The notes under the pieces are model-generated. The model did not search any database. It had not been told where the DNA came from and saw only the letters and a list, made by a program, of their open reading frames with translations. Below are positions 13,301 to 24,400 of a stretch of 64,000 bases of DNA, piece after piece; position 1 is the stretch's first letter; every line of letters starts with the position of its first letter. Position numbers and translations under genes: made by a program. Source of the stretch: Sialis fuliginosa. Its lineage: Eukaryota > Arthropoda > Insecta > Megaloptera > Sialidae. Location: the NCBI GenBank assembly GCA_961205875.1, contig OY540817.1, forward strand, positions 11,691,001 to 11,755,000, in the 5' to 3' direction.

Positions 13301-16300
13301 ATAAAAAAAAATTAAACACTGATACTAATTTTTCAATTTTTTTGTTTCTGACTAAACTCGTATTTACATTGTAAAATTTGTTTGTGAGCGTTAACATCAG
13401 TTTACAAAAATTAAAGAATTTTTAAGAATAAAAAAATTACACTAAACTCCAAAATTATTAAATCACTAAATTTTTTCAATATTTTTAGGTATTTTTGAAT
13501 GGCTGCATCTCCGCGAAAAATGGTCGTAGAACGGTAAATTTTTTTTTTTAAAGATTCTAGTTTTCGAACCATTTGTTGAAAATTTTAATATCTTTAAGGA
13601 TAACTTGTTTCTTTGAAGATGAAACGCCGAAAAAAATATTTACAGGACTTGAGAAATTTTTTTGATCAAATCAAATGAAGAATGTTTGTAGACTTTTTTC
13701 TTTAATTTTCTTTCTTGTACGGCCGTTTTTGACGAAGTTATTTGTAATCAAAGCAAAAATCACATATTTGACTTTAAGCGCCTATAACTAGGAAACAAAT
13801 AATTGAATTATTTTTTTCGGCGTTTCATCATAAAAGTATAGGCTATCCTTAAAGATATTAAAATCAAGCTTTAAAACTGTTAGCTGCAGTCATTCAAAAA
13901 TACCTAAAAATATTGAAAAAAGTTAGTGATCCCATAATTTTGGAGTTTAGTGTACAAAAAACAGATTTTTATAATTGTACGTCGCTTGAAACCTGCTCTA
14001 AAAAACAGGATAAACATTTTTGGGGGAAAAAAGTAGTCATTCCCCCCCACTGAAATTTTTCGGAGGGCAGCTGCAACTCCCCCCCCCCGGCTTATATGTT
14101 TTGAAACTACAATTTAACTTACTTTCCAAAGTTCCATTTTCTAGATGAATTTTCATTATTGCTGATTCGTCTTGGCTGATTGATTTATCACTGAAAAGAA
14201 CATTCAAATAGCAATTATTCATTTTCTTATCTAATTCAATAGCACTTACTTAATGCTTTTAATATTTATAATTTTCACATGTTTCACGAAGTACGATTTG
14301 TATTTTCCAAGGTAGTTTTCCTGGAAAAGAGTTATTTTGTTTTAAATATACATATTATTTTAATCTTATGCACAATGTAACGTAACATACGAATAAAATA
14401 AAGATGAAAATTACAATAATTTCTAATTATTGACAACTATCTGTGTCCGCGGCTTCGCTCACGTGGACTACGGAATTATTGTTTAGGATTTTTGAAAAAT
14501 ATAGTTGAATTATTTTAGATCTTTTTATTCTACATAGCTCTTTACTACATTATATTGTTCAATTAAACGATTTAGGCAGCGTATTACAAAAGAGCGCGTT
14601 TGATTTACTATTATCGTCACTGCTTATTCCGTATGTTACCTAACGTAACAAAATATATACTAAAACTTAGGCAAAGAACATATCTAAGAAAAAAAAACAA
14701 ACATAAATCGGATTTGAGAGATAGGCGCACTAACGGACCGACAGACAGAGAGATAAATTCAGTTTGAGCGCAGTTTTAACTGTTAACCGTACGGACTAAA
14801 ACCGAGAAAGAACAGGAAAGAATGAAATTAGTGTTTCGTTAAAATCGATAATTTATGTTCAATTTTACTCTCAATTTTTTATCGTTTTTTATTCCTCACT
14901 ATCAGAGCTGTCAATACTTCAAGTAAAATACTTAATATTTGTACTTTAAGTACTTTCACTGAACCCTCTGCTTATTTTTAACTAAATCCAAAAGTGTATG
15001 GAGATAAAAATAAACAAAAACGATACAATTTTAACTGCACGTGTGGAGAAACCGACAATTTAAAATGGTAGTTTTAAAAACCGAGAGTGTATGAGGGTCT
15101 TATGAACGTCATTGTTAATTGGTAGTACTGAATACCGTAACATACATTTTAACAGGTATAATAAAAAAGAAAAGAAACCAGAACCAATATTCTTTCGGCC
15201 GCCCAGAAGCTATTAAATTACTGTCCAATACTTTTGTTGTGCCATGTCGCCCAAATTTTGACAGTTTATTATATATGAGAAAATTTTTAACAAATACATT
15301 TGTAATATTATATCTATTTTAAAGGAGCATTTGATTGGTTGCTATTACCGGGCATATATGTTTTATTTTGGAGATTAACTATTTACATATTTCATAACGA
15401 TTATTTTATCGTGTAATTACTCACAATGATTAGTAGCCGGTTAGCTTCCGTGAGAGGACAAGGCGAGTGGGTGAGCATGATCCTCCAGTGAGGTAGCCAA
15501 TGGAGGACTAGTCCCAATAGACCTCCAGTAGCCAAACACAGAAACCATATCAGTGCCGCTAGGGACTTGTTAGTCCGATAACCGAACACTTCCTGTAAAA
15601 CAATTGTATTGTAATATTCTTATTAATTTCAGCATATATCATTTGCTGAAGCTGAAATATACAGTGTATTCCAAGTTGATTAAGACAAATTTAACATGGG
15701 GGCAATTAGAAGTGTTGTAGTAACCTTCGGTCAAATTTGGTGTATTTTGAAATGTAATAAAATAGTGATTAGTACGCGTTCTTCTAAGTGAGAGATTTAT
15801 TTAGTGTCGAATTTGAGGACAGACTAATACCTCATATTTCAAGCATATGTACATTAATTAAATTACCACCATTTTGACACCCATTAACCGATTGTCATCA
15901 ATTTAAGCTGTTTTACAGTTGAAGTGTCTATAGATTATGATTCAGTAATTGCAGTAATCAAATATCAATAAATATTTCTAATTTAGTACATTTAATTAAA
16001 CAAGAGTCCAACATTGGGGTATGATCCAAGGTAATGCCAGTACCTTAGTGTTTTTAAGATTTTGTAAGAAACTAACTAAATTTTTACAATGATTCATATT
16101 CTGAGTAAGTATTTAAATACCTATACCTATATGTTATAATATTGCAAATAACACGAATAAATTGATATCAAATACTAAAAATTAAACTCACCATTTCATC
16201 TTCTTGCCCCTTATTGATGTAGCCTTTTGTGCTTCCATTGTCTTGTTTTAACTGACGAATAGTGCCGTTAAATTTAATTTCTGTAACAAAAAATTCATTA

Positions 16301-17780
16301 TTCATTCATAAACTCAAATTCATTCATAACCAATCTAATTGTAAGTTGAACCAATAATTTACCAAAATAATTTTTGGCCTGTTAACGAAATATACGAGTT
16401 CATCAGAAAGAAGAATTACTAATTTTATTTGAAATAAGAGCCAAATAAAATTTTATTTGGGCCTGAGTAGATTTAAAAAAATGTAAAATTAACATAGAAA
16501 GATGGACGTTTTAAATAAAATAGGAATTCAAAATATACAGTCTTTGAAAATCGTGAAAAATAGATTTTTATATTTTTTTAAATTAATAGTTAATTCTGCA
16601 AAATCATCTGCAATATTTAAATGTTTTAAACAGATAATTATAAGTAGGTAGGCAGTTTTCGATAAACAATCACAACATGGAAAATTAAAAGAAATATTTT
16701 GAATATGTTGATTTAAAAATATTTTGGAGTTTAAGCACAATAATGAAGACATAAATTTTTGATTTTTCGATAATTCAGATGGATTTTAAAATAATTTTGG
16801 TCCAGTTATAAACAATTCATGGGCTAACTATAAAAATGATAAATGGAATGAAAGTAAAATCATTTTGAGTTTGTTGTGAAGTATTTGTATATTTACCAGA
16901 TTATTAGGTACGTTAGTCAAATATCAATAAAAAATATATATATACAGAGTAAATTAAAATGTTATATTTGGTGAGAATACGCTAAATAACCTATATTAAA
17001 TTAGAGTAGATACACGTATTTTAAGAATAAATACCAATGTTTTTAAAAAGTAGATAGGTATCTTATAATTTGATTAGAAGCTACGTCTGCATTTGTGTAT
17101 TTAAATAATTAGCACACGGGTAGTACTAATGATTAGAAATTGATTTTTTCTGTTTGTGTAATGTATTTATATGTGATGTTTATATAAAATTTTGCAACTA
17201 TTATTTATTTAACTTTATCTTTTTTCAGAACGTTTACTTAAATCATAAATAAGATTGCAGATTTATTTATATTTTTAGTTTTGTTCTAATTTTGATATAT
17301 GGGACGATATTCGATAAGTACTTTGAGGCTTCTGCGGTGATTTTGTAGATATTGGACAACATCAGAATAACGACTAAAATTCATAACAAACAAAAATGTT
17401 GTGACTAATTACCAATTAATTTGATTAAAAACAATTATAAATGTAAATACGTAGATACTTTAAAAAAAATAAACCCGACTTAAAAAAAACATGAAAATAC
17501 TGAAAAGTAGGTATATACAAATTAAATTTTACAGTTTTTGAAGCTGGTTTTATTTATTTTCCTTCTTATTTTCTTTATTGGCTTGGCACTTACTACAAAA
17601 ACTGTAAAATTTAATTTTTATATACTTTTAAGGGTTTTTATTTTGTTTTTTTAAAAAGTTTTTTATTTTTTCCTTTTCAGTGGCGTATCTTCAAAGTCCA
17701 TGGCCAGATTCTGTTAAAAATTATATGGGAAATACCTTTGTTTGGTAGAAAATGATTTTAAGTAATTACTTACCTTCCAT
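4352..17780 (-). CDS. ATP13A3-like: P5B-type ATPase, polyamine-transporting ATPase 13A2/13A3-like
   Basis: Eighteen exons on the minus strand: 17774-17780, 16192-16280, 15425-15592, 14250-14320, 14123-14190, 12960-13116, 10751-10955, 8647-8875, 7633-7755, 7388-7569, 7097-7297, 6817-7032, 6662-6760, 6450-6603, 6142-6384, 5941-6083, 5663-5879 and 4352-5289. The coding length of 3510 nt is exactly divisible by 3 and gives 1169 residues, close to human ATP13A2. Motifs in order: N-terminal membrane-associated segment (about 38-60), LNPFY before the core (about 200), actuator TGES 331-334, helix-4 PPALP 456-460 (the P5B signature, not the P5A form), phosphorylated Asp499 in DKTGTLT, KGSPE 642-646, hinge GDGAND 861-866, then six C-terminal helices. 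Characterised relatives export polyamines from late endosomes and lysosomes using ATP; substrate and location here are inferred. The start MEEIKF sits in a 7-nt coding tip, so it is easily missed. Several introns hold transposons. Whether it is the 13A2 or 13A3 orthologue cannot be settled; Drosophila anne is the likely counterpart. Confidence 0.96.
8021..8116 (+). repeat. Penelope-like element end fragment, copy 1
   Basis: The segment CTGAAGA...CGAAACGTTGGC followed by GCGGCTTACACCCAGAAG recurs at 53525-53650. The CTGANGA plus CGAAAC pairing is typical of Penelope-like retroelement ends, where it belongs to hammerhead-ribozyme motifs. No reverse transcriptase is present. Located in the ATP13A intron between exons 8647-8875 and 7633-7755. 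Confidence 0.35.
9223..10035 (+). mobile_element. Dispersed element family A, long copy 1
   Basis: Begins with CAAGTAAATGCACAGTGCTT and ends with TATTGCGAGGAAGCA; the ends fold back on each other (GCTTCCTCG against CGAGGAAGC). The 3' part has a conserved block (GGTTCATGAGTTATGCGTGT), then GACA/GGACACAC repeats. Related copies: 11725-12265, 22050-22640 (reversed), 28060-28711, with 5'-only pieces at 23518-23660 and 24286-24400. No open reading frame; non-autonomous. Lies in an ATP13A intron. Confidence 0.7.
9437..9515. repeat. Four tandem copies of a 20-bp unit
   Basis: The unit AAACGTCAAAGTGACATTTA is repeated about four times with one or two changes per copy, inside family A copy 1. The other long copies of the family lack it, so it is a local expansion. 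Confidence 0.75.
10375..10746. mobile_element. Dispersed repeat family C, copy 1
   Basis: Strongly similar along its length to 50402-50848, including GTGGTCGnCCAGTTTTCATT, AAGCTCCGCCCTAGAAAAAG and GGTGGCAGACGACTTCTG. It has no coding potential. It ends within a few bases of the splice donor of the ATP13A exon 10751-10955. Confidence 0.7.
11725..12265 (+). mobile_element. Dispersed element family A, copy 2
   Basis: Shares with copy 1 the CATCGTGCTAAATTCACC head, the GGCATTGGTTAACCATTTAA segment, the GGTTCATGAGTTATGCATGT block, the GACA repeat and the CTTCGATATTGCTAGGAAGC tail. It lacks the 20-bp tandem array. Located in the ATP13A intron between exons 12960-13116 and 10751-10955. Confidence 0.65.
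13440..13952. mobile_element. TA-flanked MITE with about 70-bp terminal inverted repeats
   Basis: Left end CACTAAACTCCAAAATTA and right end TTTTGGAGTTTAGTG are inverted copies; similarity continues for about 70 bp on each side and reappears farther in (GAAACGCCGAAAAAAAT against TTTTTTTCGGCGTTTC). Flanked by TA on both sides (13438-13439 and 13953-13954), the target of Tc1/mariner-type transposases. No transposase gene; 513 bp, inside an ATP13A intron. Confidence 0.8.
14446..14660 (+). mobile_element. Dispersed repeat family B, copy 1
   Basis: Starts near GTCCGCGGCTTCGCTCACGT, a phrase common at 3' ends of insect RTE-type LINEs. A reversed copy of the same sequence occurs at 40290-40438 plus 40894-40965, interrupted by other DNA. 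No reverse transcriptase frame. In an ATP13A intron. Confidence 0.55.
15862..16048 (-). mobile_element. MITE family D, truncated reversed copy
   Basis: Reverse complement of the left part of the elements at 31048-31573 and 43044-43612: CCACCATTTTGACACC..., ATCAAATATCAATAAATATT and the terminus TGCCAGTACCTTA. The other half is missing. In the ATP13A intron between exons 16192-16280 and 15425-15592. Confidence 0.6.
17511..17625. repeat. Short inverted-repeat element with 29-bp arms
   Basis: GTATATACAAATTAAATTTT at 17511 is mirrored by AAAATTTAATTTTTATATAC ending at 17625; the arms extend inward through ACAGTTTTT/AAAAACTGT. The loop is about 57 nt. It could be a tiny MITE or a hairpin in the first intron of the ATP13A-like gene. 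Confidence 0.7.
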
Positions 17781-17956
17781 GTGTGCAGATTTCTAGTTAT
17801 TACTTTATATAATTTTTGTATTGATATAATATTCTTTTCTAAATCCTACTCCAACTAAAACATTATATGTCAGTTTGAAATTTTTGTTTTCGTTTGCGGA
17901 ATCTTTAATACAATCATTGTTGGAAGCATTTCATGTGGTATCAGAAAATTGTCAAC
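17781..17956 (-). other. 5' untranslated part of the ATP13A-like gene
   Basis: The sequence upstream of the ATG at 17778-17780 runs without further splicing to an acceptor-like site (TTTTATTGCAG on the minus strand) whose exon side begins at 17956. This suggests a 5'-UTR exon spliced from an upstream non-coding exon that I cannot locate. It contains a short upstream reading frame of six codons (M K C F Q Q stop). Inference from splice-site shape only. Confidence 0.5.
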
Positions 17957-18011
17957 CTGCAATAAAACAAAATAAATTAACTACACAGTCACACAAAAAA
18001 AGTGTACGGTA

Positions 18012-18370
18012 CCAAAAAAGCGGCCTATATATATAGCATTGTAGTATTGGTCGAGCATAGCCGAAATCCAAATTTGCTTAAAAGTTTTTTAATTCAGCTT
18101 GTATTTTGGGTTTAGCCAACTTAGAAAAATTCAACCTAAGCCCAAAATTCAAGCTCAAATAAAAAACAACTGGTAGGTAAGCAAAAAATTACAAAAATTT
18201 TAATTTACTATATATCGCTTTTTTTAAATCGCTCACTATTTTTGGAAAAATTCAATCTAAACCCAAAATTCAAATTCAAATAAAAAAAATTTAAAAAAAC
18301 TGGTAAGCAGAAAATTCAAAAAAATTGTTCGACCAATACTATACTGCTATTATAGGTCGCTTTTTTTGGT
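18012..18370. mobile_element. TA-flanked MITE (CCAAAAAAGCG ends)
   Basis: Ends CCAAAAAAGCGGCCTATA and TATAGGTCGCTTTTTTTGG are inverted copies, and the match continues through TAGTATTGGTCGA/TCGACCAATACTA. TA flanks both sides (18010-18011 and 18371-18372). 359 bp, no coding capacity. It contains an internal duplicated CAAnCTnAnCCCAAAATTCAA segment. Confidence 0.8.
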
Positions 18371-19586
18371 ATTGATATCAGCTTCAGTTTCAGAACTGTA
18401 AAAAGCGACTTATTTTAATATGATTACTTTGTAATGAACGGTTTCAAAGTGCATATCTATCTATTTTCATATAATTATTTTTACAAGTAAAATTTTACAT
18501 GATGAAGCAGTTTCCTCAATTTCCAGTTAGCCTTTGTACAAGGAGAATGTTTTATTGAAAAATTTCTGTAAGAATGTAGGTAACTGAAGGATAACTTGAT
18601 AATATCAGGAATGTTTAACAATTACATTTTTTTTAGAAACAAATGAAGTAAAATGTGATATATTGTAAAAATATTTAACTCTATATAGAACATTTATTGT
18701 TTTTTTCTTAGGGAATTTCTATTAATAATATAAGGATATTTATCGAAATTTTCGATTGACCCCTTTTTCTAAGGATTCGTAAGTATTAGGTAATCCTCCG
18801 CCTTTCCTTACTACATGCTTTTTTTAGTGCATTAATAAAAATATTTTAACTGTCTTAATAATACGAAAAACCAATTGCAACAGCCGAAAGTGGTTTTAAT
18901 TAACGTTTTTTAAAATAATTAGAAAATATATTTTACGTAAGTAATGCTTTAAAACATTTAATAGCAAATTTTACTACTATATGACTGTCTTTGACAGTCT
19001 TTGGGTTATTTCTACTTTGTGTAGTAAACGATATTTAACAAACACGAATTTAACGTAGTTTTCTTGAAAATTTCAGTTTTCTTTACTCTTTACAGGCACG
19101 TGCGTGTGTTATAACAAAAATATGATTAATTATGAAGACAAATTGACATGTGCAAGTCGTAAGTGTATACACAAATAAAACAAATCAATAATTGACACGT
19201 ATTTTCGAACACGCAATATTGATAAAGACAATTAAAACCGCAATTGAAATTGCCCCATTACGTTGTGTTTTTTAAGTCTTTTCACCCTTTTTTCCAAACT
19301 TTTTCAACCGCGCAACAATGAATCCGGGTAGATGGAGGCCGCATAAATGTAGGGATAACTATATTTTACATTAATTTATTTGTTATATAGTCGTGCAAAA
19401 TTATGTTAATTGAAATAAAATAAGAGGTTGTTTTGTCGAATCAGCAAGTTTTATTGCATTGATATAAAATATGACATCGTGGTTTTATGCAGACGTATAA
19501 GGTGTACATTTGTACATTTATATTTTAAATTACTTGCATTGTTATCATTGTAGAGATATTCATAGTAATAGTTTAGAGTTTTAGAC

Positions 19587-19902
19587 CAACGGTCACCAAA
19601 CTACGGCCCGCAGGCCGGATCCGGCTCTCCAAAGTTTTTCATCCGGCACCTGATTTTTATATATAATTACTTTTTATACGTATAACAAATATTAATTTTA
19701 TATAATTTAAGGATTTGATGTAAATATGTGTATTTATCTACATTTGAATATATATTTTCTATTATTTTCGATATGGTATACTCTATTTACATAGTTAATT
19801 GCATGTTTTAATAGGATTCCAACAAGAATATTTTTCGTCCGGCCCCTCATGTTTAAAAAAAATTCGATCCGGCCCGTTTCTCGAAATGTTTGGCGACCCC
19901 TG
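19587..19902. mobile_element. hAT-like non-autonomous element
   Basis: Left end CAACGGTCACCAAACTACGG and right end TTTGGCGACCCCTG are imperfect inverted repeats, with CCGGATCCGGC and GATCCGGCCCG just inside. The flanks share TTAGAC (left TTTTAGAC, right GTTAGACA), a worn 8-bp-type duplication. About 316 bp; no transposase. Confidence 0.7.
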
Positions 19903-20391
19903 GTTAGACAGTCCGAATCGATTTCTGGTTGATTGTAGTAGCCAAGTGTTGCACTCAAACGTATTTTCTGATTATATCATATTATTCAATATACTTCGTA
20001 TTGTTGCATTACGTTTAAATTGAAATATTTTTTTATACTTGCTATAAGAATAATATATAAATTATTTTTTTAATAAATCGCGATACCGCTGATTTAGCTA
20101 AAAATGGCGATGGTCGTTGTTGAAACTCTTTCTATATGAGTATCTCTAATGTATTGTAAATGCAATTAACTACTAATTTACTACTTGTACATTTTTTGAT
20201 TACCTTACAAAGATAATGAGCACGTTTCCATACACGTTTTTTTTAATATCAAACATATTTTTATCAAAAAATAATTGTTTTATAAAAAATAAAATATCGC
20301 GATTTTTAAAAATAAATAAGGGCTTTCTTATTTGCGTACTTATAAAGAAATTTCTACAAAATCAAATCATTAAATAATCCAGTGGCATCGC

Positions 20392-20500
20392 TAGGAGGGG
20401 TGACACCCGAGGTGGAAATCGTGAATGTCACCCCCCCCCCCCTCCCGCCGAAAAAAGTCAATAGGTTTTATTTTTTATAAATTAGGCGGGTGTCACTTAT
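20392..20500 (+). mobile_element. Terminal fragment of a CAGTGGC-type hAT-like element with C run
   Basis: CAGTGGCATCGCTAGGAGGG at 20392 resembles the terminus of the complete element at 22168. It is followed by a run of C residues (about 20429-20442) and CACCCG/CGGGTG text. A right end is not visible. Confidence 0.45.
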
Positions 20501-22049
20501 GTGATTATTTAATGACAGAAAAAATATCTGTTTTTTTTAAAGAAATTGGATGGTTATCACACCTCTTATAGACTTTCAATGATAAAATTTTTTTTTAAAA
20601 AAGAAAAATCGATCCAATCAACAAAATAATTATTAGAAAACAAAGCATCTTTACGAAACAGCAAAATAAAAATATAAAAAATCTCAGTATTCTCCTGCTA
20701 TGATTTGCCCATCAGCAACTTCCTATCTTATTTTGTGTCCCTGTGCTCCCAAACACACAGACACACGTACATATAAACACTCTTACAACATATTCTTCAA
20801 GAAAAAAACAACCACGAAGGAGCTGTCTGTAAAGACTAAAAAGTCAGTAGACAAGAATGCATGAAGAAGAAAAAGTATAAAGAATAAATATGAATAAAAT
20901 TGAAAGTAGAATAACCAAATTATAAAACATAATATAATTGTATTATGATTTAAGAAACAAGATTCAATTTTATATTATTTATAATACTGCATAAAACATG
21001 ATTCCGTAGCAATGAATTCAATTTGCTCTTATCTCATTTTGATCAGAAAATACCGGAAAAGTAATTCATTTCATGATAAGAAGAGTGTTTGTATAAAAAT
21101 GAAATAAACTTTATTTTCAACGTAAAATGAATAACATAATAAACAAACCTATTTAATTGATAGTAAAAGTTATTTTGTCTCGTAAGGGATTTTTTTCCGT
21201 AAAAACCAATTAATAATCATTTTTGTTTTGTTTTGTATACTTTTAACAGATTTGATTGATTTAAAATAATTTAGAATTTAACAATTTTTTTGATGTTTGA
21301 AACTACTAGTGGTTTATTATTTGTAATAAAATATTTCATATAGGTACGTACATCATAAGAAATTGCATTTTCTATTTTATTTATGCAACTTTCTGTGTTA
21401 TCTTATATGTGTAATGAACTATACATAGTTTAATTACAATTTATTTTAATGTTTAGTATTTTATTGAAATTAATGAATTTAGAATGAATAAGAATTAAAA
21501 ATATTATTAATAGTTTTTTGTTGTTATTATTCAGATAAATTTATTTTATAAATAAGTCAGTAATTTAATATTTCATCATTTTTGATTTCGTAATTAATTT
21601 AATGAATTAAAATATAGAATACTTTATTATTAATACAATTTTAAGAGCCTGCGTCTACCCATAAATAAATATTTAAAGTAAAAAAAAATCATTTTAGTTT
21701 GAGATGATACTATAAATTAAAAAATTAAAATAAGCGAGAATAACATAAAAAGTAATAATAAATAAATACTTTACCTGTATATATGGATATATGTTTGAAT
21801 CGTATATTTCACCGAACCCACAAACAAACAAACACACCGACAACAACAACAACAGGTACAAGTGTTGAGCACCAACACAACTTGTCTGAGACAACCTCCA
21901 AGCCTCTGTCAAGAAACTAGCACACTAACGTAATGCATCGCCACATTTAATGACACGTTATTAATATGCATTTACACACACTCACAAACACACATACACA
22001 AGTATGCACACGCACACATGCATATAAATTCAAACATACATATGTACAT
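20501..22049. other. No gene seen (AT-rich intergenic)
   Basis: Long reading frames, splice-site pairs and inverted repeats are not apparent. Only AT-rich filler, CA-rich simple sequence near 21965-22020 and CAACAACAACAACA around 21840. Confidence 0.5.
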
Positions 22050-22640
22050 ACAGGATGATTTTACTTCCTCGCCGTATCGAAGATTCCGAGAAGCTTTGTT
22101 CAAGCTTTTGTTTAAGTTCAAGATAAACAATTTTTATTCTGTGTCTGTCTGTCTGTGTATATGTCTGCAGTGGCGTAGCAAGCATAATTGGCACCCGGGG
22201 CACGATATCTTTTTGGCGCCCCCAAAAATAATTAAAAAAAAAAAATAATAATTTTATAATAAATTTGAATTGAAATTGGCGTGTATAAAAAAAAAAAAAA
22301 GTTTTCAGTTTTTAATTTCTCTTATCTTATTTATTAAATACATTCTACATTTTCACGACTAAAAAAAAAAAGGTCTTCAGTTGAATATTCTGAAATTGTG
22401 TTTATGCTATGCGGTTCAAAAGGTTTAGAGCCATTTAGCGCCCTTCTGTAAGTAGCGCCCGGGGCATGATAACCCCCCTTACCCCCCCCTCGCTACGCCA
22501 ATGTATGTCTGTCCCCTGAGTCCTTTTCATACGTATAACTGAACTAATATTAATGAAACTTGGTTGGTTGGTTGGGTCTGGATTGAAGTCGGTCCCATTT
22601 CAAAATCGTTTATAAAGGTGAGGGGAACATTACAAAATAT
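22050..22640 (-). mobile_element. Dispersed element family A, reversed copy 3, split by a hAT-like insertion
   Basis: Reads in reverse CTTCCTCGCCGTATCGAAGA, then GTCTGTCTGTCTGT, then, after 22511, the CCCCTGAGTCCTTTTCATAC and TTGGTTGGTTGGGTC parts of family A. The copy is interrupted by the element at 22168-22503, so family A landed first. Confidence 0.65.
22168..22503. mobile_element. hAT-like non-autonomous element with perfect 8-bp target duplication
   Basis: Ends CAGTGGCGTAGC and GCTACGCCAATG are inverted with one mismatch. The 8-bp sequence TATGTCTG flanks both sides (22160-22167 and 22504-22511), the hallmark of hAT transposition. 336 bp without coding capacity; C-rich near the right end. 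Inserted into family A copy 3. Confidence 0.88.
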
Positions 22641-22856
22641 TTATTTTTCGAAAATACCTCTGTTTCTTAATGGGTATTGGGATCTCAAAAAAAGAAAGGG
22701 AGATAGGATTACGTTTAAATCTCACCCCTTCAAGGTGTTCCTACTCGACAAAAAGGTAAATTTTGTATTTATCATTTTTTGTCGCGAGAATTTTAATTTT
22801 GAGATATTGTCATGAAATTTGTATATTTATAATTTTTTTTTAAAAATCATAAATTC

Positions 22857-22913
22857 AGGTGCGGATCTAGGGTCATGGTCTGAGAAATGGCAATTTGGGG
22901 GGGGGGGGGGGGT
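22857..22913 (+). repeat. Poly-G run next to a decayed element end
   Basis: A run of about 15 G at 22898-22912 follows CAGGTGCGGATCTAGGGTCA, similar in style to the G/C-run elements at 20392, 37471 and 55090. Confidence 0.5.
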
Positions 22914-23517
22914 AATGGATTGTGACATAGACAAATAAGTTATTTTAGTATATTTAATAAGCATTTTTCTATTTAATTTGCTTTAATTTTTTAGGTTTAG
23001 GAGGAGGTCATGCCCCTAATGACCCAACCACGCTTGCATAAATTAATATTCAAATATTTATCTGTAATATTTTTACTTAATTTTTTTTGTGTAAAGAAAA
23101 TCGTTTTTGTGAAATGATACCAGCTTATTCATGTATATTTTATTAAATAGATACGATATAAAATTTTACAATAATTCACTAAAGAGTCTGATTACCTCTA
23201 TCATTTGTTAAAAAAAAATTAAAAATAATATTTTCGTAAGGTGGCTATGGCATAAATTATACTTAAGCTAAATAAACATTGATTATGAGGCCGTGAAACA
23301 ATAAGGTGTTATATTTATTCAATAATAGCTATGACAATTAAACTTACTTATAAGTGTAAACACAAAATAATAGTAACAAACAAAATAACAGACCCACAAT
23401 CTATGGAAATGTACCTACACTAAAATTGATTAATTTTAATTTCTGAGATTGAAAAAATAGTTATATACATTTTCTTCGTTGGTAGTTCTGTTAGTATTAA
23501 TGAATGATGTGCCATTA

Positions 23518-23660
23518 AAAAAACATCTATCAAGTAAATGCATATTGCTTCCTCGTGCTAAATTCACCAAAGGTAGTATAATAATTATTGAAGAATTTCA
23601 ATAAAAATCAATAAAGTGTTTACATAAATTGCCTCATAATCTGATTAAGCGAATTTAACT
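23518..23660 (+). mobile_element. Family A, 5' fragment
   Basis: Shares CAAGTAAATGCATATTGCTT, CCTCGTGCTAAATTCACC and the following AATAAAAATCAATAAAGT text with the long family A copies, then similarity stops. Confidence 0.6.
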
Positions 23661-23820
23661 CAAAAGTGACATTACAATATGAAATAATGCCAAAAATTCT
23701 TTTAAAATTCACTAGATTTTTTTAAAATGGAACGAACGAGTTTTGGAACTCACCGCCTTATATCTTAAAATCGATTAAAATGACAATAACAATCGCTTCA
23801 TTGACTATTTACGACATTAA

Positions 23821-23988
23821 AGCCTTGGTACTTTACAGAAACGGTCTCCGTCACCACTTCGACCTTGCAAATCTATTACATGTTAGCTGCGTCAAAACGC
23901 AGCGAACACGCCACTTGCATTGAATCACATATAATAGATTTGCAAGGTCGAAGCGGTGACTGAAACCGTTTCTGTAAAGTGCCAAGGC
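23821..23988. mobile_element. TTAA-flanked MITE (piggyBac-type target), copy 1
   Basis: Left arm AGCCTTGGTACTTTACAGAA and right arm TTCTGTAAAGTGCCAAGGC are inverted; the match extends through GACCTTGCAAATCTATTA/TAATAGATTTGCAAGGTC. TTAA on both sides (23817-23820 and 23989-23992). 168 bp, essentially all hairpin. Relatives at 25905-26044 and 34657-34792. Confidence 0.8.
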
Positions 23989-24285
23989 TTAAATAAGCTA
24001 ATATCTACATTCTACATATCACTGATACTATCCGAGATTGTTAGTTTGTATAAAACTAATTAGACAACCTGTATATATTTTGTATAATATGCCAAATACA
24101 TATACTGTCATATACTATAGGTATAATGTGTACATGCACATATGTATAGTATTTTCATGCGTGTGTGTGTGAGAGTGAGTGAGGGTGAGTTGACCTATCA
24201 GTGTTCGTTTCAGAAGCGTATCAACAGGGGTGTATTAATATATTGGGTTATCATCAAAGTTAAGTAGATTTTTACTCGCGCAGAA

Positions 24286-24400
24286 AAAAAACATCTGGCA
24301 AGTAAATGCACGGTGCTTCCTCGTGCTAAATTCACCAGTTAATTACTGAACAATTTTAATAAAAACCGAAAAAGTATTCAGATGAATTTCCATAGATTTT
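24286..24400 (+). mobile_element. Family A, 5' fragment
   Basis: Carries GGCAAGTAAATGCACGGTGC, TTCCTCGTGCTAAATTCACC and AATAAAAACCGAAAAAGT as in the long copies; the 3' part of the family is absent. Confidence 0.6.

Noticed and set aside
15401..15424. Extension of the ATP13A exon 15425-15592 beyond its donor into SNYTIK
   Set aside because: GTGAGT at the boundary and the in-frame join to the exon ending at 14320 show that these codons are intronic.
1..17780. An operon-like link between the ATP13A-like and b561-like genes
   Set aside because: They share strand and are about 650 bp apart, but the gap contains its own likely 5' untranslated sequence and nothing suggests a shared transcript.
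19734..20023. Overlapping 74-codon frames on both strands near 19.8 kb
   Set aside because: They run across the hAT-like element at 19587-19902 and its AT-rich flank, with no recognisable protein features.
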